From contig NZ_PTXN01000006.1 of the NCBI RefSeq assembly GCF_012726345.1, forward strand, positions 1-64,000: DNA of 64,000 nt, read 5' to 3'. Each line of letters starts with the position of its first letter. Position 1 is the stretch's first letter. The notes below the pieces were generated by a model, which worked only from the letters and a program-made list of their open reading frames with translations, was not told the origin of the DNA and made no database searches. Source of the stretch: Marinomonas sp. UCMA 3892 (GTDB lineage: Bacteria; Pseudomonadota; Gammaproteobacteria; Pseudomonadales; Marinomonadaceae). The position numbers and the translations under genes are program-made. Below, piece after piece: positions 8,193 to 14,846 of this stretch.

Positions 8193-11100
8193 CTATTTAT
8201 TACTTAGCCCAACAATGACTTTGACCATGCCCAGATCGGTCACTAAGGGGCCAATAGACTCAGATAAACTCGTAAAGCGCAGTTTATCTGCCAAGGTTTC
8301 TGTCTTGATGTAATCAAGGTGATGCTGGCACCAATGAGTCAGTACGTCACTCGCTTCGATACTAATGTCGATGCGATCCAACACCTTGTAGCCCTGTTGC
8401 TTACGCATTTTCTGAATGTGGCTGACAATCTCTCGCATGGCGCCTTCTGCCACTAATTCTTCTGTCAGTTCTGGGTCGATGCTGATCGACACAAAACGGT
8501 TGGACGTGGTGTGCGTACCCGCTTTGGCTTGACGATAGACGTTAATCTCTTCTTGGTTAAATACTTGCCCATCCACCTCGATTTGCCCGTGGGTTTCTAG
8601 GTGCTCCAGCTCTTGCTCATTGAGTTGCGCAATACGTGCTGCATAGTGTTTCATCTGCTTGCCAAGGCGTTTGCCTAAAACCGGGAAATTCGCTTTAGCG
8701 TAGAAGTCGATGTAGTCATTTTCCTGTTGGCTAAAGAGTACGTATTTGATGTTCAGCTCGGTTTGAACGTAATTGGTTAAACGGGCGATGTCGTTTAGTA
8801 CCTGAGCCTCTTTATGCAATACGGTCAGCGATTTGAGCGGGGTTTTTAGTTTAATTTTCAAATCGTTACGCAGTTGGCGGCCCATTACCAAGATGTGCTG
8901 AACACGAGCGACACTGGCTTCTAAGTCTTCGTCTTTTAACGCCGCATTTGCTGTGGGGTAGTCGCATAAATGCACAGACTCTGGCCTATCGTTAGCTGAA
9001 AAAGGCAGCAGCTCTTGGTATAGATGTTCCGCAAGGAAGGGCGTAAAAGGTGCCATTAAAGTACCAAATGTATCCAAACAAGAGTACAAAGTGTGATAAG
9101 CCTGTTGTTTGTCTTCATTCATTTCTTTTTGCCAAAAGCGGGCTCGATTCAAACGGATATAGCCATTAGTGAGATCTTCGATAAACTCAAATAGCGCAGG
9201 CACCACGTTGTAGAGATGGTAGGCTTGCATCTCCTGATTGACCTTGGTTGTTAAGGTTTGCAGGCGAGACAATATCCACTGGTCCAAGATGTTATCAGAG
9301 GATTTGTCCGATCCTGAGTCTTGCCATTGATCGATCTCGGCGTAGGTCGAGAAGAAGCGAAAACCATTGAGCCAAGGCAACAAGACCTGACGCACCATAT
9401 CTTGTACGCCCGCATCAGAAAAACGCTGCTCTTCCGCCTTTACCAAGCCTGAGTTAATCAAATATAGACGCAAAGCATCCGCCCCGTAGTGTTCCATCAG
9501 AGTGTCTGGGGGCGTGTAGTTTTTGAAACGCTTGGACATTTTCTTGCCATCTTCCGCCATCACGATGCCATTGACGATAACGTTTTTAAACGCTGGTCGC
9601 CCGAACAAACATTGGCTGAGAACTTGTAAGGTATAAAACCAGCCCCGTGTTTGATCCACCCCTTCTGCGATAAACGCAGCTGGGAAGTTACGTTCAAATT
9701 GCTCTTTATTTTCAAAGGGATAGTGCACTTGTGCATAAGGCATGGCACCGGACTCAAACCAGCAGTCGAATACTTCCGCAATGCGTCGATAGGTGCCTGG
9801 TTCCTCTGGAAGTGAGAAAGTCAGTTCATCAACATGATCACGATGCAAATCGTCGACGGTTACGCCAGTGTAGTTTTTTAACTCTTCTATAGAGCCAAGA
9901 CACAAATGCTTTCCTGTTGTATCGTTTACCCAGATTGGCAGCGGAGTACCCCAATAGCGGTTACGCGATACCGACCAATCGATTGCCCCTTCTAACCATT
10001 TTCCCATGCGGCCTTGTTGGATATGCTCTGGTACCCAATTGATCTGTTCGTTGTTGGCTTGTAGCTCTGCACGCATTTGCTCTACCTTGATGTACCAAGA
10101 GGGCACAGAACGGTAGATGATGGGCGTATCGGAGCGAGGACAAAAAGGATAACTATGGGTGATGGTTTCCTGACGGTACAAAAGATCACGCGCTTTTAAT
10201 GTTTGCATGATAGCTTTATCTGCATCTTTCACATACAAGCTCTTGTAGTCAGTCACTTCATGGGTGAAGCGGCCACGACTGTCCAAAGGGCAAACAGAGG
10301 CATGTAGACCATTGGCTTTGCAGACGCGGTTATCGTCTTCACCAAAGGCAGGTGCCATGTGAACAATGCCTGTACCACTGCCAGTCGAGACAAAATCATC
10401 GGCAAATACTTGGAAAGCACCGGACTCATTCAAGTGGCTAAAATAGGGGAAAAGCGGCTCGTAGTGTTTACCACTCAAGTCTGCTCCCAAAACTTTATCA
10501 AGCACCTCTACATCACGGCCTTTGCACATAGATTCCAGTTGCGCCTCGGCGAGCCAAAGGGTTTTGTTGATAGTGGCATCATGTACTTTGACATAAGGAA
10601 TGTCTGGGCCAACGCACAGGGCAAGATTTGAAGGCAGTGTCCAAGGTGTGGTTGTCCAAGCGGCAAAATAGGCGTCTTCCTCTACGAGTTTAAACAATAC
10701 AGTGACCGCAGGGTCTTGAACTTCCTTGTAGTTAGAACTGGCTTCAAAGTTAGATAATACGGTTTCCAGCTCAGTGGAATAGGCGATAACCTTGTCCCCT
10801 TGGTAGACGAGTCCTTTGTCCCACAGTTGTTTAAAGACCCACCAAACGGACTCCATGTACCAAGGCTCCATGGTGCGATAATCGTTGTCAAAATCTACCC
10901 AGCGGCCAAGGCGCGTGATGGTCTTTTCCCACTCGCTGGCATAACGCTGAACAATGCCACGGCATTCCGCGTTGTAACGGGCGATACCCAGCGATTCAAC
11001 TGCTTCTTTGGCGGACATACCAAGGGATTTATCGATTTCATGCTCGATGGGCAAACCATGACAATCCCAACCAAAACGGCGCTCTACATGGAATCCTTTC

Positions 11101-11363
11101 ATCGTAAAGTAACGCGGGATGATGTCTTTGATGGTTGATGCCACCAGATGACCATGATGGGGCAACCCCGTTGCAAACGGTGGCCCATCGTAAAACACAT
11201 AGTCAGGCTTATGCTTCGAAGCGGCAAGAGAGCGCTTAAAAATCTGTTTGTCCTGCCAAAATGTCAGCACAGCATGTTCAGCATCCACGAACGAAAAACG
11301 CTCGGATGTAGAGGGATTGTCAGCCTCAGGGGCTAAATGCGAAGGGGAGTCTTGAGTACTCAT
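8193..11363 (-). CDS. ileS: Isoleucyl-tRNA synthetase, eukaryote-like type 2
   Basis: Charges tRNA-Ile with isoleucine in the cytoplasm. At 1056 residues it is longer than the usual proteobacterial enzyme (about 940). Its motifs are those of the eukaryote/archaeal-like IleRS2 group: FYDGPPFATGLPHHGHL with HHGH at 69-72 as the HIGH motif, RRFGWDCHGLPIEHEIDK, and KMSKR at 608-612 as the KMSKS motif. The CP1 editing domain lies between, and a long anticodon-binding and C-terminal region follows. IleRS2 enzymes are known to be poorly inhibited by mupirocin; that this one is so is inference. The gene stands alone, and its 5' leader carries a peptide with five consecutive Ile codons plus terminator and antiterminator, so expression should rise when charged tRNA-Ile is scarce. 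Whether the genome also has an IleRS1 cannot be seen here. Confidence 0.95.
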   Translation of the reverse strand: MSTQDSPSHLAPEADNPSTSERFSFVDAEHAVLTFWQDKQIFKRSLAASKHKPDYVFYDGPPFATGLPHHGHLVASTIKDIIPRYFTMKGFHVERRFGWDCHGLPIEHEIDKSLGMSAKEAVESLGIARYNAECRGIVQRYASEWEKTITRLGRWVDFDNDYRTMEPWYMESVWWVFKQLWDKGLVYQGDKVIAYSTELETVLSNFEASSNYKEVQDPAVTVLFKLVEEDAYFAAWTTTPWTLPSNLALCVGPDIPYVKVHDATINKTLWLAEAQLESMCKGRDVEVLDKVLGADLSGKHYEPLFPYFSHLNESGAFQVFADDFVSTGSGTGIVHMAPAFGEDDNRVCKANGLHASVCPLDSRGRFTHEVTDYKSLYVKDADKAIMQTLKARDLLYRQETITHSYPFCPRSDTPIIYRSVPSWYIKVEQMRAELQANNEQINWVPEHIQQGRMGKWLEGAIDWSVSRNRYWGTPLPIWVNDTTGKHLCLGSIEELKNYTGVTVDDLHRDHVDELTFSLPEEPGTYRRIAEVFDCWFESGAMPYAQVHYPFENKEQFERNFPAAFIAEGVDQTRGWFYTLQVLSQCLFGRPAFKNVIVNGIVMAEDGKKMSKRFKNYTPPDTLMEHYGADALRLYLINSGLVKAEEQRFSDAGVQDMVRQVLLPWLNGFRFFSTYAEIDQWQDSGSDKSSDNILDQWILSRLQTLTTKVNQEMQAYHLYNVVPALFEFIEDLTNGYIRLNRARFWQKEMNEDKQQAYHTLYSCLDTFGTLMAPFTPFLAEHLYQELLPFSANDRPESVHLCDYPTANAALKDEDLEASVARVQHILVMGRQLRNDLKIKLKTPLKSLTVLHKEAQVLNDIARLTNYVQTELNIKYVLFSQQENDYIDFYAKANFPVLGKRLGKQMKHYAARIAQLNEQELEHLETHGQIEVDGQVFNQEEINVYRQAKAGTHTTSNRFVSISIDPELTEELVAEGAMREIVSHIQKMRKQQGYKVLDRIDISIEASDVLTHWCQHHLDYIKTETLADKLRFTSLSESIGPLVTDLGMVKVIVGLSNK

Positions 11364-11390
11364 ATCGGCTTCCTGTTAAAACCCAAGAAG

Positions 11391-11423
11391 CAGAAAAAAG
11401 AAACCCGCCTCTTGGGCGGGTTT
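11391..11423 (-). terminator. ileS attenuator terminator
   Basis: On the minus strand, AAACCCGCC (11423-11415) and GGCGGGTTT (11409-11401) form a perfect 9-bp GC-rich stem with a 5-base loop, followed at once by CTTTTTTC. It lies between the Ile-rich leader peptide and ileS, 28 bases before the ileS start codon, and so would end transcription before the gene. The 5' arm can alternatively pair with an upstream segment (see antiterminator). Confidence 0.9.
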
Positions 11424-11486
11424 GCTTTATTTACTCAACAACGAACCCACCACTCCTAGGAATGATGATAATAATTCGTTGCTGAG
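11402..11486 (-). promoter_or_regulatory. Pause hairpin and antiterminator of the ileS leader
   Basis: Three mutually exclusive pairings can be read directly on the minus strand. Segment 1 CTCAGCAACGAA (11486-11475) pairs with segment 2 TTCGTTGTTGAG (11445-11434), 12 pairs with one G-U, bracketing the Ile codons. Segment 2's 5' side GGTGGGTT (11451-11444) pairs with segment 3 AACCCGCC (11422-11415), 8 pairs with one G-U. Segment 3 otherwise forms the terminator with 11409-11402. A ribosome stalled at the Ile codons covers segment 1, frees segment 2 to take segment 3, and blocks the terminator. This is the trp/ilv-type attenuator logic. Confidence 0.85.
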
Positions 11487-11505
11487 TAAGGGATACGTTT
11501 TTCAT
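11431..11505 (-). CDS. Isoleucine leader peptide of ileS (24 residues)
   Basis: Small ORF upstream of ileS. Codons 11-15 are ATT ATT ATC ATC ATT, five isoleucines in a row, within a 24-residue peptide that otherwise holds no Ile. Such a run is the hallmark of a leader peptide whose translation senses charged tRNA-Ile. The stop codon (11431-11433) falls eight bases before the terminator stem. The ribosome site is weak (GAG five bases upstream), and a promoter placed just upstream might give a nearly leaderless message. Function is inferred from the codon run and the competing hairpins; I do not know of a described Ile-codon attenuator for an IleRS2 gene. Confidence 0.88.
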   Translation of the reverse strand: MKNVSLTQQRIIIIIPRSGGFVVE

Positions 11506-11512
11506 AGCTCTA

Positions 11513-11541
11513 TTTTTACCTTTGATCAGAATGACAGTCAA
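11513..11541 (-). promoter_or_regulatory. Candidate sigma-70 promoter of the ileS leader
   Basis: On the minus strand TTGACT (11541-11536) is separated by 17 bases from TAAAAA (11518-11513). A start about seven bases further on would fall close to the leader peptide ATG at 11505, giving a very short or absent 5' UTR. Confidence 0.5.
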
Positions 11542-11590
11542 GTGTGGTTGAGGTATTTATGATTCTCTTAATGATAGGTATCTATTTCGC

Positions 11591-11665
11591 AGCATTTTTT
11601 ATATAGTCTTAAAATCAACGTAAATTTGTTGGAAATGGTTTTTTATGATTATTTCAATGCGGTTT
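11591..11665 (+). repeat. Copy 2 of the AAA-gene-start repeat
   Basis: The functional copy: the last 54 bases upstream of the AAA ATPase gene and its first seven codons. Matches 1131-1205 at about 85% identity by eye, same orientation. Similarity stops after the CGGTTT of codons 6-7 in both directions of comparison. Confidence 0.7.
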
Positions 11666-12829
11666 AGCAATTTTTATAGCTTTGCCCAAGAAGCATCGAT
11701 TAACTTTGCTGTGGGGAAAAAGCCAATCCCATCTGGGTTTGATGTCAACTTGCCTGACATTCGTTTAAACAAAGTGCTTGCTGTAGTTGGGGCAAATGGA
11801 TCCGGTAAGACGCAATTTATAAAACCACTGGTCTTTTTAAGCTGGTTTGCCAGTTCGTCCTTTTTAAAAGGTGATCCTGATAGTGATGTTCCTTTTCAAC
11901 CTCACCGTCTTCACCTTGAGGAAGACACCATGGTTGAAGTCGATTTCTTATTAGACAATCAGACTTATCGGTATCGACTTGTACTTAATAATGAACGTAT
12001 TCAATTCGAAGGTTTGTATGTAAAAACAAGCAGTCAGTTCAGTTACCTATTTAAGCGAGAAAAAAAGGGTGAGACGTTTTCTTTTAAAGAAAAGGGATTT
12101 CCTTTCCCTGCAAATAAGGCGGAAACACTTCGTGATAATGCCTCTCTTTTGTCTGCGGCCTATAGTTACGATATTTTAGAAGCTCGCCCATTTATTGATT
12201 TTTTTAAAAGTGTTGCAAGCAATGTGGCTTATATGGGGCGTAGACATTTCCGATCTGAAGCCTTGTTTCATGCCGCAGAATCGTATGAAAAGTCACCAAG
12301 GCTAAAAGCTCGCATGATCGAAGTAATGGGAATGTTTGATTTAGGGTTGTCTAACGTGGAGATTAAAGCGTTTAAAGCGACGGACAAAGATGGCTCATCT
12401 GAACAACTTTATATGCCTATTGGCATACATCAATCTGCTGATGGAAAAGCGTTTTCCTTACCGTTTTTGGAAGAATCGAGTGGTACGCAATCGGCCTTTG
12501 TAATGTTAGAGCGCCTGTTGACCGTGCTTGAAAACGGCGGTTGCGCTGTGATTGATGAAATCGATAATGACCTACATCCATACTTGATTCCTAAAATCAT
12601 AGAATGGTTTCGCTTTGAACATACTAATCCCCATCAAGCTCAACTCATCTTCACGTGTCACACGCCAGAAGTCCTTAACCGCTTGCAAAAACACCAGATT
12701 TATCTTTGTGAAAAACAGCAACAAATCTCAGATGCATGGCGTTTAGATGAGGTGGTTGGTGTACGAGCTGATGATAATCTCTATGCCAAATATATGGCTG
12801 GAGCACTTGGCGCAGTACCAGAACTGTAA
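11645..12829 (+). CDS. AAA15-type (OLD/RloA-like) ATPase, candidate phage defence
   Basis: 394-residue ABC-like ATPase of the AAA15/AAA21 type that pairs with a TOPRIM partner in many anti-phage systems (RloA/RloB, PARIS AriA/AriB and relatives). It opens MIISMRFSNFYSFAQEA, the typical SMC/RecF-like N-terminal strand. The Walker A GANGSGKT is at 49-56, a signature-like ESSGTQ at 277-282, Walker B AVIDEIDNDLHP at 301-312, and a switch histidine in FTCHTPE (H339). No nuclease domain is fused, so the catalytic part is expected in the next gene, 39 bases downstream. The defence role is inferred from architecture and neighbours, not shown. Confidence 0.78.
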   Translation: MIISMRFSNFYSFAQEASINFAVGKKPIPSGFDVNLPDIRLNKVLAVVGANGSGKTQFIKPLVFLSWFASSSFLKGDPDSDVPFQPHRLHLEEDTMVEVDFLLDNQTYRYRLVLNNERIQFEGLYVKTSSQFSYLFKREKKGETFSFKEKGFPFPANKAETLRDNASLLSAAYSYDILEARPFIDFFKSVASNVAYMGRRHFRSEALFHAAESYEKSPRLKARMIEVMGMFDLGLSNVEIKAFKATDKDGSSEQLYMPIGIHQSADGKAFSLPFLEESSGTQSAFVMLERLLTVLENGGCAVIDEIDNDLHPYLIPKIIEWFRFEHTNPHQAQLIFTCHTPEVLNRLQKHQIYLCEKQQQISDAWRLDEVVGVRADDNLYAKYMAGALGAVPEL

Positions 12830-12868
12830 ACTCTGCAATTAAAAGATGGCTAGCAAAGGAATGACATA

Positions 12869-13330
12869 ATGGCCAAACGTAAACAGATTAGAAAAACAGT
12901 CAGCACATCGCTTCTGGTTGTAGGCGAAGGTGCCGATGATAAAGCTTTTATAGACCACATGAAGCGATTCTTTTGTCCGAGATCTTGTGGTCGAACTGCC
13001 AAAGTGGAAGCGGGGGATGGCGGTTCAGCAGGAAATATTATTCAAAATGCCATTCGTAGTTTTAAAGCTGTTGATTACGACAAACGTTACCTTGTTCTAG
13101 ACTCGGATCTTCCTCCCACTAATGCTGAAATGAAAAAAGCACATCAGAATGGCTACAAGATAATACTTTGGTCATCACAATGCTTAGAAGGTGCATTATT
13201 AGATGTACTTGGAGAGCGGGTGAACGACCATGAAACCAGTCAAGATCTTAAAAAGCGTCTGCATCCACGACTTGATGGTAAACATACCGACATGAATGCC
13301 TACCAAACCCTTTTTCCAGAAGACATCTAA
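12869..13330 (+). CDS. Small TOPRIM/RloB-like protein, partner of the AAA ATPase
   Basis: 153-residue cytoplasmic protein with a TOPRIM-like pattern: VVGEGADDKAFIDHMKR (conserved Glu near residue 20 followed by the acidic pair) and LVLDSDLPP (D-x-D near residue 70), then SSQCLEGALLDVL, comparable to the S-N-P-C-F-E-x-W-L-L block of RloB and DUF4435 proteins. Such proteins act as nucleases or effectors controlled by an AAA15 ATPase. It is shorter than typical RloB (about 200) or AriB (about 300), so it may be a minimal form or have lost its C terminus; the coding frame is intact and ends cleanly. The start follows AAAGGA. Assignment is by motif pattern, moderate confidence. Confidence 0.62.
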   Translation: MAKRKQIRKTVSTSLLVVGEGADDKAFIDHMKRFFCPRSCGRTAKVEAGDGGSAGNIIQNAIRSFKAVDYDKRYLVLDSDLPPTNAEMKKAHQNGYKIILWSSQCLEGALLDVLGERVNDHETSQDLKKRLHPRLDGKHTDMNAYQTLFPEDI

Positions 13331-13405
13331 GCGACCACGGAGAATCAATCTGTAGGATCTGTTAAAAAAGTGTTGCTTGATAAATGATCAGTCGCAAATT
13401 AAAAT

Positions 13406-13421
13406 GACCTTTTATTAGGTC
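13406..13421 (+). promoter_or_regulatory. Inverted repeat upstream of the StbD-like antitoxin gene
   Basis: GACCT-tttatt-AGGTC, perfect 5-bp arms, 18 bases before the antitoxin ATG. Type II antitoxins commonly bind such palindromes to repress their own operon; that role is inferred. Confidence 0.4.
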
Positions 13422-13439
13422 GATTAAAGGTGCTTTAAA

Positions 13440-13688
13440 ATGACTTCTAGAATCCTTTCCGACGTGGCAGCCAGCATTACGGAATTTAAAGCCAACCCAA
13501 TGAAAGTTGCCGCCAGCGCACACGGTAAAGCGGTTGCTGTATTAAATCGCAATGAACCTGCGTTTTACTGTGTCCCTGCCGAAGCGTATGAAGCCTTAAT
13601 GGATAAATTGGAAGATATGGAACTGATAGCACTCGCGAAGGAACGCGCCAATGAAGAAAGTATCTCAGTCAGTCTCGCTGACTTATAA
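13440..13688 (+). CDS. stbD: Phd/YefM (StbD-like) antitoxin
   Basis: 82-residue antitoxin of the Phd/YefM fold. The DNA-binding N-terminal half reads SRILSDVAASITEFKANPMKV and GKAVAVLNRNEPAFYCVPAEAYEAL, the classic Phd pattern, and a shorter toxin-binding C-terminal helix follows. It would neutralise a RelE/StbE-type toxin encoded immediately downstream and repress the operon through the palindrome before the gene. Here the toxin gene is broken, so the antitoxin is an orphan. The ribosome site AAAGGTG is well placed. The symbol is by resemblance to StbD. Confidence 0.82.
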   Translation: MTSRILSDVAASITEFKANPMKVAASAHGKAVAVLNRNEPAFYCVPAEAYEALMDKLEDMELIALAKERANEESISVSLADL

Positions 13689-13710
13689 ACTCGAATTCAA
13701 AGAATCTTAT
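13651..13710 (+). pseudogene. Truncated StbE/RelE-type toxin remnant
   Basis: An ATG at 13651, overlapping the end of the antitoxin gene as in stbDE operons, opens a frame whose residues 10-19 read LTYKLEFKES, the usual start of StbE toxins. After this the sequence loses all toxin similarity; the frame wanders on to a stop at 13804-13806 inside the 3' end of the HEPN gene. Only about the first ten residues of the toxin proper remain and all catalytic residues are missing, so it cannot be active. The break point near 13710 lies beside the stop of the opposing HEPN gene, suggesting that gene's arrival removed the toxin. Confidence 0.65.
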
Positions 13711-13722
13711 GCAGTAGAAAAG

Positions 13723-14775
13723 TTAAAGGCTTTTAAAGTCTTGATCAATATAACAAACATCAATGTAAGTTGTAGTCTTAGGTCTTGTTTTACCGACTAT
13801 ACCTAATGTGTGTTCGGCCTCAACCTTTTTTGAGAACATAATCAAATCATCTTTTGTCTTAAATAGGTTTATATGTTTTAAGATGTTGTGAAGAACATTT
13901 AAAAGAATTTTGTCAGTAAAAAGTAAGTCGTCTAAATTTATACTATCAATTCTTCCTGCATGTACGAAGGCTGACCGTTTTTTATAAATATCTACTATTT
14001 TTTCAGAAAAATTATTTAGTGACCATGCTGTCGTCCACCCAATAAACGCTTCTACTCTCAATGGTAAAGCTGATGAATACGAATCACCCTGTTTAGCTAA
14101 TAGAGTTTCGATGGCAATAACATTCCATAAAAATGCATGCTCAAGTTCAGTGGAAGATTGGCTTTGCCCGGCAAGAATCGCAGCATTTTTAATATCTAGT
14201 TTCCAATTGTCAGAAATAATAGTTGAATCTGAATTTTTTAGTAGCGATAGAAGTTCAAAGAAAAAGTGCTTTTTATGAAATGAAAGCCACCTTTTGTCTA
14301 GTTCTAATGTATGAAATCGTCCCGAGCGGTTGAAGTGTCTCGTAGATGTCAATTTGGTTTTATTCATCGCTAAATATTTTAGACTTCCATTTCGCTTCCC
14401 GTTCGATACGTGTAGAGCCGCATTGCTTCTTCTTCTCCCGTAGCCCAGCTGAGATAAAGAAAGAATAGCTAACTCCTCTTTAACAAACTTTAGGAATTCT
14501 TGTTCTTTTTCAGTTCCAACACCACCGAACGATCCAATTGCATAAACTTCGCTTTCTTCTAAAAGAGTAGGGTCTTTAAATCTTTCTTTGAGTTCTTTTA
14601 TTGTCCAAGGAAAATTAAGCCGTTTTCTGATTCGTTTTAACTTGTCTTTACTAACAAAAGTAATTTTATTAATCGTTAGCTCTTCACCTATTTCTTGAGA
14701 GATACTTAGACCGCTAACAGCTATAACGAATATCCACTGACCTTTTTCATCTACAATTTCTGTAATTGATTTCAT
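13723..14775 (-). CDS. HEPN (Apea-like) domain protein, unknown function
   Basis: 350-residue soluble protein without a signal peptide. The N-terminal 190 residues are not recognised. The C-terminal part (about 205-305) has the alpha-helical pattern of Apea-like HEPN proteins: FLWNVIAIETLLAK, then LPLRVEAFIG, then the RNase motif R-x4-H in KKRSAFVHAG (R267, H272), then a helical DKILLNVLHNILKHI. HEPN proteins with an intact R-x4-6-H are often RNases in anti-phage and toxin-antitoxin systems. It is AT-rich, stands alone, faces the broken toxin, and lies next to an AAA15/TOPRIM pair, all consistent with an island of acquired defence genes. Specific activity not known. Confidence 0.6.
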   Translation of the reverse strand: MKSITEIVDEKGQWIFVIAVSGLSISQEIGEELTINKITFVSKDKLKRIRKRLNFPWTIKELKERFKDPTLLEESEVYAIGSFGGVGTEKEQEFLKFVKEELAILSLSQLGYGRRRSNAALHVSNGKRNGSLKYLAMNKTKLTSTRHFNRSGRFHTLELDKRWLSFHKKHFFFELLSLLKNSDSTIISDNWKLDIKNAAILAGQSQSSTELEHAFLWNVIAIETLLAKQGDSYSSALPLRVEAFIGWTTAWSLNNFSEKIVDIYKKRSAFVHAGRIDSINLDDLLFTDKILLNVLHNILKHINLFKTKDDLIMFSKKVEAEHTLGIVGKTRPKTTTYIDVCYIDQDFKSL

Positions 14776-14846
14776 AAAGTACTGTCCTTGTGGTGGATGA
14801 ATTCAAAATAGCATTATTCTCTAGTGATGGCCTAAATACTAATATT

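Noticed and set aside
10359-11138. Plus-strand frames inside ileS
   Set aside because: They lie entirely within the conserved ileS coding sequence and lack any recognisable protein pattern.
11364-11644. T-box riboswitch for ileS
   Set aside because: No T-box consensus or specifier-loop architecture; the Ile-codon peptide with overlapping stems explains the region better.
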